A DNA stretch of 64,000 nt from Bombus terrestris. Lineage: Eukaryota; Arthropoda; Insecta; Hymenoptera; Apidae. Positions 53,801 to 64,000 of this stretch are shown piece by piece. Position numbers and translations under genes: made by a program. The notes beneath the pieces are model-generated. The model worked only from the letters and a program-made list of their open reading frames with translations, was not told the origin of the DNA and did no database searches. The stretch covers positions 4,526,001-4,590,000 of the forward strand of contig NC_063274.1 of NCBI RefSeq assembly GCF_910591885.1, read 5' to 3'. Numbering within the stretch: the stretch's first letter is position 1; the number at the start of each line of letters is the position of its first letter.

Positions 53801-56800
53801 TTAACGGTGGTATGACGTTGTATGTTGTAGAGCGAGATGCCGTATCGAGCAGGATTTATTTGAAGAAAACCAACGATATACGTACAATTTTCATACGAAT
53901 GCAATATATTGGATAAATTATACAGCGCTCGACAATATCGTAACTGCTTTATTACAATATAGTTTTTCTAGTCAATTTATCTGACATCTTGATCGATGAT
54001 CCAGCTGGAGATTACTACAATCTTTAAATTACTTTTATCGTCGTTATTTTTCGATTAGTAAAGTCATATCCATTTAGCTATATTTAATTTATTTACTTTA
54101 ATCTCACGGTGAGATTGTTTCTACCGAATTTTACAGAATTCTTTTCGCTTTGAATTTCTTAAATTCTCCTTATATTTGGTCGTATTCATAGTCGTAAGAA
54201 AAAAAAAGAAGAATGTTATGGCTATCCAGACTGTGATTCTTGGGCTTCCCTTCTACAGTCTGAAATCGCTACCGTGATTATCGCCTTTTTATCGAGATTC
54301 TGATAACGTAGACCACTCGAGGCGGTTCTTTGTCAGCTACATCGAATACAAGCGTCGTTCTCGCGTACAAAGGGATTTGTACAAAGGAAAATGGATTCAT
54401 TCCTTTGAAAGTGTGCGCATTTCGTACGCTTGCTCTTTTAAATATGGAATTTGATATTTGTTGACACACGCACACACACACACACACACACACAAAGAGA
54501 AGAATGTAACACTATGGTGTATTCGATTAATCTCAAAAAGTGATTGAATTTCAATCCATGCCATTAAAAGTTGCGTTAACGCAATATGTATTTCATTGGC
54601 AATTTCTTTATCTTTTGACTAATTACTAATTACACATATTGAATTTACATTGTGATCACGAAAAGGAATTTCGAAAATTTCTTCGATATTTTCTTTTCGT
54701 TGCTATTCCTTTCTACATCTACATCCTATAATTGTGTGAAATTCGTCGAGATTAAAGTATTTTATAATACCGTAATAAACAATCTTATATACATAATAAA
54801 TTGCCGCGATGTATTCGTTGTTCTAATACAGTTTTTGTAACCCTAAAAAGCAATAATTTATTTTATTCGCAATTTTATAATAATATTACTCGACCCTCGC
54901 ACGTTATTTCACTGCTGGCTCAATGTGTAATATAATTGTTAATAAATTAATCGGTCGGGATCATTTCTGATACTTTGACATTGCTGGATATCTATCGCAC
55001 AGATAAATAAATATACTTTGGCAATTGTTGTATTATATTGTTTCGTATTCGTTTGTGTTTTTTATCTTTTCATTGGACTTTAAATTCTACGACAACGACA
55101 CGTACCTTGTGTATACTCTAGCCTGCACGTACGTCTGGCTTCCGACCTAGACCTCGATAAATGTGATACTCGTCATTTCAATTTCAAATTTCAAGGAGTA
55201 GAGCTTGGTCTACGGTTTTACCTGTTCGTTGAAACAATTTTGAACGGACTTTGTCGAGATTCGAATATTTAATAGCCTCGTCCTACAGCCGATTCGGAAA
55301 GCAAATAAAAATACAAAATAACAAGGAGAAATCGAAATACTACGCGTTTCTTTTTCTAATACTCTTGTAGCTATTTTAATGGCAACATCGTGCCAAACAT
55401 TCGAGAATTTCAGAGAAATGGAATAATCTCGGAACTTTGTATTCTCTTAATCTTCTGCAAATATTTACAAGATAAAGCTATACAACATGTTGCATCAGCA
55501 TGTAGATAAAAACTTCGAAAATTAAAAGTAAATTTGAAGACTAAAAAAAGAAGGATTAAAAGACAAGTGCGATGCAAGTCGATTTGTATAGCTATGTTTG
55601 TTTGTCATAAAGGAATGATATGAGAATGATTGTAATCAACATTCGTCGCAGAAAATATGCCGTGACGAGTAAAGAGACGACGCGACGGTCGTCCTTCGAG
55701 TAGTGAAATTTAAACGAACAGCTTTGCTCCCTTCACGAAACTTTCATTCGCATTCTCGTGCGGTTCAACCTTTCGTTTAAGAGGAAAGAAGAGAAGGGGG
55801 ATCCTTCGTGTCCTCGATATGTGAATATCCGTGAGAGAAGTTTCCTTCCTCCTCGAAGATTACGATCACTCGTCTCACGTCGTCATTTTCTCTCTACCCC
55901 GTTTCTTTTTATATACCGATTTCATCCGATCGACGACCCACGATTTAACGTACCTACGTGTCTTATCAAATTTCCTTTTTGAATCTTGTATTTGAAATTC
56001 TCGTATCAAATTTGCATCGCGATCATTTGATGATGTTTTCTACAAAGCGTATAACAGTCAAGTCCATCGGGGTTAATATTCGAAAAATTAATCAAAGAAA
56101 GGCGGATCATATATTTTAGTCAGTGCTGGATCAAAGAGTATAGTGGCCCGAGACTATTGAAGCAGCGTAGAACCACTTTATGTAAAAAGTTATTTTCAAA
56201 AATTAGCTATTTATTTGCAAATTTTTGTTTGTAGAAACTTCCTATGTCTCTCTGTTTTAGGACACTCTCTCTTTTAATCTAAACTTAAGAAGCTTTAGAA
56301 AATGCGTACACGTATACACGTGTCCTACCTATACCCTACGTTCCTGTTACTGGTCTTCATTTTGATTTTAAATAATTTCTGTATCTTAAGATTTTCGCGA
56401 TCTTCTTCTTTCCCCGTTATTTCTTACGCTAGCTTTTACTCCTGTTAAATCACGTTCGTCAAATGTCAACATTGGAACTTCAGTATCATTCTACACGTTG
56501 CTAATTTTGAAAATCCTCAAGATTCATCTGTCGTATTAACTTTCATTTGTTAGCTAGATAAGATAATAGGATCAATCGCTTATTACTCAAAACTCAAACG
56601 ACATTTACAAACGTAACAATAAAATTACCTTGCTAAGAATCATTCTATTAACTCTACCACTGCTGCCCCTAACTTTCGATACATCCGCCATTAACATATC
56701 AGCGAATGACAGTCGGCGGACAAAAACTTTTTTTTGAACTCTCCAAGATCAACATGCATCGAGTCGTGTGAACTAAAAATGTCGTAATTCCGTAATACTT

Positions 56801-57300
56801 GGTAAACATACGCATTAATCGTTTCGTCATTTGCTATCGCTTCGGGGACCGGTTTTTGGTGGCTGGGTAAAGAAAATCGACAAAAAAAATATATATATAG
56901 AGTAAGGAAAGAAGAAAAATAAACAAGTATATCGTGGAAACCGAGACGATGTGGTTACATTATCGAAAGCGAATAATATCGCTTGAACTCGTTTGCACGG
57001 TCATGTCATACCGACAAACGTTTCGCAACGGTTACCATCCGCTTGGTTGGTTAAATTTTCGGGACGAGTTTTCGCGTTCTGCGCATGCGTGATACCGGTC
57101 AGCCTTTTACGCTCGAGTTTCGTATCTACGAATCGTTCTTTCAACGATTTCATCCGCGAAGGTTGCCCTCCTTCGTTGTGCATAGTTGTTCGGTCATAGA
57201 CGTAATTACAGATACACTTGCGACTACTATGTAACACGATAAACGTTCTCTAAAAGAGAAATTAAAATATATCGAAGAAAAATTAAAGATTCTAAATTAT
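50881..57300. other. Non-coding region, no gene recognised
   Basis: A GC-richer patch at 52080-52700 is open in all three minus frames, including the longest frame of the window (205 codons, 51932-52549). Their overlap and Cys/Arg/Ser-rich content argue against coding. Also present are a CA microsatellite at 54464-54494 and an 8-bp stem with a 19-nt loop near 54226-54260. The remainder is AT-rich. Confidence 0.55.
54464..54494 (+). repeat. (AC)n microsatellite
   Basis: About fifteen AC units with one G interruption. On the minus strand it makes one frame read as alternating Cys-Val. Confidence 0.95.
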
Positions 57301-57522
57301 AAAACATCGTTTCGTTTTTGCTGAAAAAAGAGGAATCTAGACAGGGATCGTTTCTCCTCTATGTCCTTCAACTTGCGACTTAATTGTCAGGTTGAACGCG
57401 TTATCCGAAAAGTAATCGATCCGCTGACCGATTTACTTCCAAATGTCAAGAGGCGTTCCGCGCGCAGCGAGAGAAAAAAAGAAAGGATTTCGTAGGAATC
57501 GAGGAAGAGAAAGGAACAGCCA

Positions 57523-57567
57523 GGGGTGAAATGGGGTAGGGGAAGAGGAGTGGGAGACGCGCAGGGG
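57523..57567 (+). other. G-run cluster with G-quadruplex potential
   Basis: Runs of three or four G at 57523-57526, 57533-57536, 57539-57542, 57552-57554 and 57564-57567 lie within 45 nt. Loops are 6, 2, 9 and 9 nt, so a quadruplex is possible but the longer loops make it weaker than the strict 1-7 nt rule. It lies in a purine-rich, CpG-containing patch (57460-57560) that is unusual in this AT-rich window. Confidence 0.4.
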
Positions 57568-57759
57568 CAGAGGTACAACCATGGGCGTTGCGAAATAATC
57601 GGTCGTGCTCGACTGACTTTCGATGAAATTCAATCGGGGAAAAAGCTGCGCAGATCTCTCGTGTGCATGTACCGACGGAGGAGAAGTTAATTCTCGAAAG
57701 CATGGAAACCGGGTTTCTTATCTGGCGGTTGTGAATACATCGCGTGAATGAATCGGGTA

Positions 57760-60700
57760 TAAAAATGAACTATAGAAAGTAAAATATCTAAATATAAAAA
57801 ATATCTAGATCGTGTATCATAAATGTGTTAAGGCAAGTTACTTTATCGCACAATATAGCAAAAAACAGGCACCGTTTTGTACTTGTTCTAGTTTTTATAC
57901 TTTCCTTTAAATGATTCGAATTCTACTAAATCCACTTTAGGCTTACATTTATTTGTATTGGTTAAAAGGGAATGGATTCCTGATCTCGTTTTCGTCATAG
58001 GTCTGAATACGGACAAATGTGTCTGCTCTCTGTCATCGTCATCGCGATGCAAATAGTCCTTATAGCACGAATCCGACAACATATAGACTCGTAGTTGTCG
58101 ATGTATGTACGTTGTTCCCGTACCAAAGGAGACTTCTGTTACCATAAACGTCAGAATGTTTCCGCGAACGGATTTGCACGAGCTTCATGCCGGGCCATTT
58201 GCCATTTCCACGTTCGATGCACACCGGATACGATAATGTTCATCGCATCCTCCGCTGCATATCTGAAACAAAATTTCACCGCAGTAACCTCTATACGGTT
58301 CTATTCGCTTTTATACTACAACCCGTTTACACGAATTTTAATCGTACGATTCATCCTTGATACGAAGCAAAGGAATTTTTTTCCATCGACTACCGTTTTG
58401 CCGACCGTTATTTACGAGTCATCGCGCAACTGACAAAATATTATTGCGAAACATCTCGTTCTGAACGACGTCGAACCACGAAGTGCTGGCGTAGTACTTT
58501 GTCAGAATGATACTTTTATACGTTACAGTATCTCGAAAAAGCTTAGGTATCTTCGAGACGATACTGTACGATGCTCGATCGACCCTGGAAACGTGATTAT
58601 TAATTGATGAGCGTGTCTGATGACCTCGTGACACATGGGAAATCTTCAAGCGAGACTGTAGTTAGTAGCAAATGTATGGAATTTTTTATAGGAGAATGGA
58701 ATCTTAATTTTGTGGAATTTGATAGTAAACGAAAAAGGACCTGTTTTGATAATAGTATCATCATTGGATAAAGGCAATCTTTGAATAATCTAAATTACTG
58801 CTTATATTCCTGATATTTACCACTGCCTTAAGGAAAGTTCCTATAAATATGTGAACAAAAAATGATCTTGTAGTATGTGATTATAATTTGCTAATCGTTA
58901 CAAATTAATGAACTTGTATTCGTTACGAAGACAAAATATTTATTGATGTGTTCTATCCATTAACGCTTTCGTTATACAGAGGCTTCTAATTAGATTTACG
59001 ATGTTGGTAATCATATGTAAAAATAAACACTCTAGTTCTATGAATGCAATTACCATCTATTACCGACAGTGTTCATTACCTACCGATACTGCAAACATCA
59101 TTCATGAAACAAAACAACGCATAGCTAATCAATAAGTATTTCGTTAGAGACTAAAATTGAAATTACCAAAATTGTTTCCTGTTGAGGTTTTATCTCGGAA
59201 TAGAGAGAGGAATTCGTGGGTCTATGGGTACTTGCATAATTACAAAAAAACTGATTTATCTATACCTCGCTGCGCCATCTGTTTCTAGAAAAGACTATGA
59301 GGCTGAGAGGCCCTTCACACTGATACAGTGTTAAACAATACGCAGTGGCTTCTGGGACTAAGAACATTGAACACTTGAGAAGATGTGAAGTTTTCCTTGA
59401 AGTGAGACCCACTTCGACATTTTCAATTCTTACTCCGACTATTACTATCTGTATCTATTACTATAATATATTCTATCAATCAAGTTCAACTTAACGTTCG
59501 CAATTTCGAAGATACCGTAGCTCGCAAAGTATGCGAGCACCTAACCTAACAAATTCTTATGGATATGTTATGCGCGTAATACAAAACATCTTGAAATGTT
59601 ATTAACGCCAGAGTGAAACACGACCAATCATGACTATATCAATCCGAAGACGTACGTAGGGTGTAGAGGTCATAACACGTATCTCGGAAATATATTTAGC
59701 AAAAAATTACTACGTGATAATATAATAGTGGCCTTAAATGTACAATACTGTTCAAATAACTTGCCAAGTTTATACTGGCAATAAATAATTCGTAACTCCT
59801 GCATATATTTTCAGATTGCTTTCGAATTTTATCAATAAATCTCGTTTCTTTGTGGCGCTAATAAAATTTCAGAATGTTTCACGTAACGTGCCTACTATAC
59901 GTGTAAAAAGTTTCTGAAAGTATTCAAACAATTTCATGGACGACTGTAAGAGGATTCATCGCGAGCACATGTAAAAGAAACTGCGCTCGGCACCAATTTT
60001 TCTTGCTCGTTTCTGCGATCAATCGGGACGGCTGACGGATAACGATCTAAGATAGGCGGATCGACAATTACGCGTCGTCAGTTGCGACCATCACTCTGAT
60101 ATCGTAATTGATGCATGCGGACCGAGCGAGGTTAAATTACACACATCGCTGCGTAATCGTTAGCGTTACACGCTAATTCTCCAAATTCCACGGCCGCTTC
60201 GTTTACGTTCGTGTCGTTCCAATTTCGCCACGTTTATCGCTACTCGTAGCTGGCGAATAGACGCATCCATACGCATGCTGGCTGAATGCAAGGCTGAAAG
60301 AGCTTGAAATTATCGCAGCACGCCGATACCGCGCACACAGCGCACCTTTGTTATCTGTCGAAATTATGGTCGCGCGGGAACCGCGTTAAAAGCCGGCCAA
60401 ACGATGTCCACTGGAGCTTAATCGTGGATGGTTAGGTGTAATTTGACAGGGTGCTTCTAATCAACGTTATTCCATCAATTTACGTAACGAGAGGACGTGT
60501 TTCAGTGGAAAATCTGAATGCTGCTTTGTGTAGCGTGTGTTACGTTGAAAAAGATGTTAATCGGATATAATCTATAGCTTATACGTGATTCGCTGTAAAT
60601 TATGTTTGATCCGCATCCTGATTGTATAATTAAAGATATTAAAACGACTGTTTTCGAATAACTTGATAATATTGGAATTACTTTACTACGAAATACAGTA

Positions 60701-61690
60701 GTAGCGCTATGCATAGCGCGTTCCTTCGTAACGCAGTTTCGTATAATGTCACGCTAATAGTCCGTAGTTCGTGTAATGGTCGGTCCTCGCTGGCCTCGCT
60801 ATTTGCGAACGTGTTCTTGAGCATTTAAGTATACTTTTATGACCACTGCTGGCGAACACTGGTAGTTAAGATTCCCGAACCCCAACGAACACAATGGTAT
60901 CCGGTGAGGTATATTTCTGAGCGCCGTGCGTGCGCCAAGGATAAACGAGAAAAGTAGTCAATGCGAGTGAGCTAGTATTGGTAGTCAAGTCAGTTTTTAC
61001 CTCGAGAATTAACACGGAAGGTAATACAAATATAGTAGTGTTTGGTATTATTCTCATCGCACGCGTCTCAATCATCTCAATAAAATTCTCTCCTAATGAC
61101 ATAATAAAAACATAAAAAGAATCATATTTCTCTCATTCCGATAATTATTGGGGAACCTGTTCGCCAATAGTCCACGATCTCTAGCGATCAGACCACTGCT
61201 GTTTATATCTGATATAGAAAATAAAAATAAGTCATCGTTTCGTCTTAATTCACCCTCGTTCTATCGTTACGTGTTTATTAACCAATTTTCGCGCAATATT
61301 GTGATACAGGAAAAGATGCATAAAAGGAGACCAAACGAAACACATGATACGAGATTAAAGCGCGTAACGCGAGTAACGACAACAGGACCAACGTATAAAA
61401 CGTTGCCTCGAGGAACATTAGATCCTACTTATACAGATCTTATTTAAAAGCTCAGACAGACAGATAAACAGATAGATAGATAGGCAAGTGGAGATACATA
61501 TGCTTGTACATTGTACAGTTTCATGTAACCGGTAGATATAAATAGCTGTCACTGGTATAGGAACATGAGAATACTATATGGTTGGTAGTGTCACATACAC
61601 ACCAAGTACTACACCATAAGCTGTTTCATAAGTTAATACGACCTTATTAGCAGAATAAAGGCACACGAATAACCAGTGACTTTCTGATTA
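57760..61690. other. Non-coding region upstream of the coding exons
   Basis: No exon is firmly supported. A 78-codon ATG frame at 60866-61102 (minus) and a 99-codon frame at 61148-61447 (plus) have fairly ordinary residue composition but no known domain or splice context. An insulator-like word GCGCCATCTGT is at 59272-59282. A small perfect hairpin, GCTCGC/GCGAGC, is near 59520-59538. An ACAGATAG-type simple repeat lies at 61453-61484. Confidence 0.5.
61453..61484 (+). repeat. (CAGA/GATA)n simple repeat
   Basis: Short tract of CAGA then GATA units about 210 nt before the first well-supported exon. Confidence 0.8.
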
Positions 61691-61693
61691 CAG

Positions 61694-61822
61694 CAACTGT
61701 CCTTCCCACCTACCCAATCCAACCATGGATCAACAGGATTTACGTTTAGCCTTTCTGGCAATCAAGACATCGAGGGTCCTCAGGGAAGTTTCGAATGCGT
61801 CCAACAAACGAGCCCTAAGTAA
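61694..61822 (+). CDS. Coding exon 1 of an unrecognised gene, tandem splice donors
   Basis: The exon follows TTTCTGATTACAG and ends at CTAA followed by GTAAGTAAC. Two donors are possible: 61818 (GTAAGT, strong) and 61822 (GTAACT, weaker). An ATG at 61725 has an ideal context (A at -3, G at +4) and reads MDQQDLRLAFLAIKTSRVLR with an amphipathic helical look. Used with the second donor, it joins exon 2 in exon 2's best frame. A second frame, open from the acceptor (phase 0, 41 codons, QLSFPPTQSN...), joins that same exon 2 frame through the first donor, but would need an upstream start exon. The family is not recognised. I am fairly confident this is coding, less so of frame and 5' end; if the ATG is used, 61694-61724 is leader. 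Confidence 0.5.
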   Translation, partial: QLSFPPTQSNHGSTGFTFSLSGNQDIEGPQGSFECVQQTSPK

Positions 61823-63255
61823 GTAACTATCTGTGTCGTGTGTAGTCAATCCGTAAAATCAGCTTGTTATCGTTTCTGAACCTACGTAAATAAAAGTAAC
61901 GGGGTAGCTAGCCAGATCGAGTGAACTGAACAGATTCAAACTCGATTTTCTCGAAAATGAAGCTTCGCGTGAAAAAAGATTGTCAAAAATTATTGCATAT
62001 TTTCGCACGAGGAATCGACTTCTTTTCGATTCTACCGCCACGGTTCCGGAAATTTTGTATAATTCGCGCGGATTTGGACTCGATACGTATATGACGCCAG
62101 TAAAATGATCGCAGCTGACGCTGATCTGTGGCCTTGTCGGAAGAACGGGATTTAGTTTGTACTTCAGAATTTGTCCAGCTGAACATTCGGTAAATTTTTC
62201 TAGCTTAATTGCTAAATAACACGTGGATGGCTACCCCCAGCGGGACACCATCCTCGAGTTTGTCTATTTTATTTCTTTAGTGAGGTCAGTAGCGTGTAGA
62301 ATAGATAGTTGCATACCTCAAACGGAGGATCGTGTCGAAACCATCAGTAACTATTATTGTTTTGTCGTTAGACTTAATGGGCACATTACTTACACGCGAT
62401 CATTGTATAAATACGACAGAATTTTTCTTCTATAACATTCCTAAAGCGTATAATTATCGATATACGATATTTACGTGTGTGATTTTGATGGACAGATTTT
62501 GAAATTGGTTTAAATTTAACGTTACCATAACGCTTGGAATTGGAAAGGGTATACATCTCTTTATAATCGCGTTCGACCCGATGTTCCATGAATGAAACAT
62601 TTTCTCGATAATTGAAAACTGTCCTTCGAACGTATGATTAGTCTTACTTTCACGAACTTTATGCCACAGATAAAGCGACAGACGAAGATGAAAGAGCGTA
62701 GGAATTAATTCGGATTTACTCTCTGCAACGGTGTGATAATATTTCTTATTCCTTCCATCAGTCTTCGACTACCTTTATTCTTACCGTATCTTGTCAGTTA
62801 GAAAATTAAATCTCTGTCGGACAATATATCAGGTTCATAGAGCCAACGCTAATCTCTAACAATGCTGAAGAAAGATCTATTTCCTGGCGGATAATGTATC
62901 AAGTCCATGAAGCTAAAATTCATTTTTAATTCTTAAAGATATTACGTATCCTCTAAATTACCAAGAGAAACGATCTTAAATTTTCTATTCCGTGGATAAA
63001 GTTCGTCTATAACTTTGGCAAGAATTTTATATATAGAGAAGAGATCAATCTTAAACTTCACCGCGTAACCATCTGTTCGTGGGAGGATCAAATCGATTCC
63101 CACTGCTCGAATCTAGAGACTGCGCGTCTTTCAAACGCGTGGTACATTTTCAAGACACGGGAAACGACGCGGAAAAAAGAAAAGGGAAAAACGGCGTCAA
63201 GACTCGTTCTAGCGACTTATCGGTCTCTTTATGGTGTTCCATTTTTCCTGTGCAG
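61823..63255 (+). other. Intron between coding exons 1 and 2
   Basis: AT-rich, begins with a consensus donor and ends with TTTTTCCTGTGCAG, a strong acceptor with a pyrimidine tract. No nested gene or RNA is seen. If the first donor is used, the intron begins at 61819. Confidence 0.5.
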
Positions 63256-63372
63256 GAGTCTGGAGAGTCTTGGCGCATTGCCGTGTAAAATGCGGATACA
63301 AGCGAACGACGATGTGTACGAGACAACCAGGCATCGGATGGCCGTCGCCGAGGAGAATAACAAGAACAAATG
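63256..63372 (+). CDS. Coding exon 2 of the unrecognised gene
   Basis: The 117-nt exon is bounded by TTTTTCCTGTGCAG and by AAATG followed by GTAAGT, both near consensus. After completing a Lys codon from exon 1 it encodes 38 residues beginning SLESLGALPCKMRIQAND and ending with a charged, Asn/Lys-rich stretch (AEENNKNK), then two bases TG. This frame has an ordinary soluble-protein composition. One alternative frame hits a stop (GTG TAA) and the other is Arg/Cys-rich. Retention of the following intron would end the protein at once (TGG TAA). No domain is recognised. It is the best-supported coding segment of the window. Confidence 0.6.
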
Positions 63373-63518
63373 GTAAGTCACCCCTTGAAAAGATACGGAC
63401 GTCGAAGGCTCGACTTCGTCGATCCTCCGGATCGAGGCCGATTTTTCTTCGACGAGTTCGTTATCGAGTTCGTACACGGTTTCATTCCTTTGTATGCTTG
63501 CTCATTCTATTTTTCTAG

Positions 63519-63558
63519 TGGCTTCTGCGTCATATTCATATGCACTTCACCTTGCTCG
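63519..63558 (+). CDS. Possible 40-nt coding exon 3
   Basis: The segment lies between ATTCTATTTTTCTAG and GTAAGTTG, both good splice signals, only 146 nt after exon 2. It would complete a Cys codon from exon 2 and add 13 residues, GFCVIFICTSPCS, ending in phase 0. That sequence is unusually hydrophobic and Cys-rich after a charged segment, and all three frames are open over so short a piece, so frame gives little support. It could be an alternatively used microexon or a chance pair of splice-like sites. Confidence 0.35.
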
Positions 63559-64000
63559 GTAAGTTGACCCTCGTCCCAAATCACATTATCTCTAGATCCA
63601 TTGTTCATGACGATTCGAACGATTCTTGAATTGAATTCGATGCCAGTTTTGTTTATTCGTTATCGTTTACGCGATGTTCGTTGGTAATTACGAGGAGGGA
63701 AGAGGTGGGAATTTTTGAGTTACATAAGCCAATCTTCATTTTACGAGAGACATCATCGCGTAAGATGTAACTAAAGAACGAAAAAGAAAAGATCATTCGG
63801 ATCGTAAGACAATGGATGGATATCGTGTAGGCGGATTAGTTAATTTGTTTAACAGAGTAACGGTCAAGGTTAAAAAAGCCCCGCAAGTTCGACTTAGGTC
63901 CGAAATCTTTGGTATCTGTCGCTGTGGATGAAACTTATTACGTACATAGATATATTGTGTGATACACGGTTTACATAAACAAATCGTGTAACAAGATATT
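63559..64000 (+). other. Presumed intron to the window edge
   Basis: AT-rich sequence after the exon 3 donor with no further exon recognised. The gene, if real, continues beyond the window, because no in-frame stop or polyadenylation context follows the exons here. Confidence 0.4.

Noticed and set aside
62570..62585. GTTCGACCC word resembling a tRNA B box
   Set aside because: No A box at the right distance and no cloverleaf stems. Similar words at 34920, 39668 and 63608 also fail on T-stem pairing.
1..64000. CRISPR arrays, operons, riboswitches, rRNA or tRNA genes
   Set aside because: No spaced direct-repeat array, ribosome-site-led gene series or structured RNA was found. The window is eukaryotic non-coding DNA with split exons.

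Overview
The window looks like non-coding nuclear DNA from a hymenopteran insect, most likely a bee. It is AT-rich, yet CpG is plainly not depleted (TCGA, ACGT and CGCG words are everywhere). It contains microsatellites and homopolymer runs but no long intact transposon. There is no bacterial gene organisation and no long continuous gene. The longest open frames (205, 154, 149 and 145 codons) overlap one another on several frames in GC-rich patches and look like background. The organism call is inference from composition, not from a recognised gene.

The only convincing coding sequence is at the right end on the plus strand. Exons at about 61694-61818/61822 and 63256-63372, with a possible 40-nt exon at 63519-63558, have consensus splice sites and read together in frame. 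The protein is not recognised. The first exon has an ATG in an ideal initiation context and ends in two donors 4 nt apart (GTAAGTAAC), so the choice of donor changes the downstream reading frame.

A well-formed core promoter lies at 21.82-21.88 kb on the plus strand: an E-box, a TATA box and a correctly spaced initiator-like TCAG. It is followed by a short ATG exon with a phase-0 donor, which is phase-compatible with the exon at 61694. It could be a distal promoter of the same gene, making most of the right two thirds of the window one large intron, but this is unproven. Just downstream, at 22.6-22.9 kb, is a 94-codon open stretch on the minus strand with a possible splice acceptor and protein-like composition. 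It has no known identity.

Region by region: 1-10.6 kb is AT-rich non-coding DNA with one short diverged duplication. 10.6-18.1 kb holds CpG-rich patches, purine/pyrimidine tracts and two palindromic CRE sites (17.79 and 18.01 kb). 18.1-21.5 kb is AT-rich. 21.5-22.9 kb is the promoter and ORF island. 23-61.6 kb is non-coding DNA with a GATA-type microsatellite, degenerate AATTTC repeats, a TTAA-flanked structured element (34.08 kb), a microRNA-like imperfect hairpin (43.99 kb), a probable old repeat copy (50.7 kb) and a G-run cluster (57.5 kb). No tRNA, rRNA or CRISPR array was found by eye.
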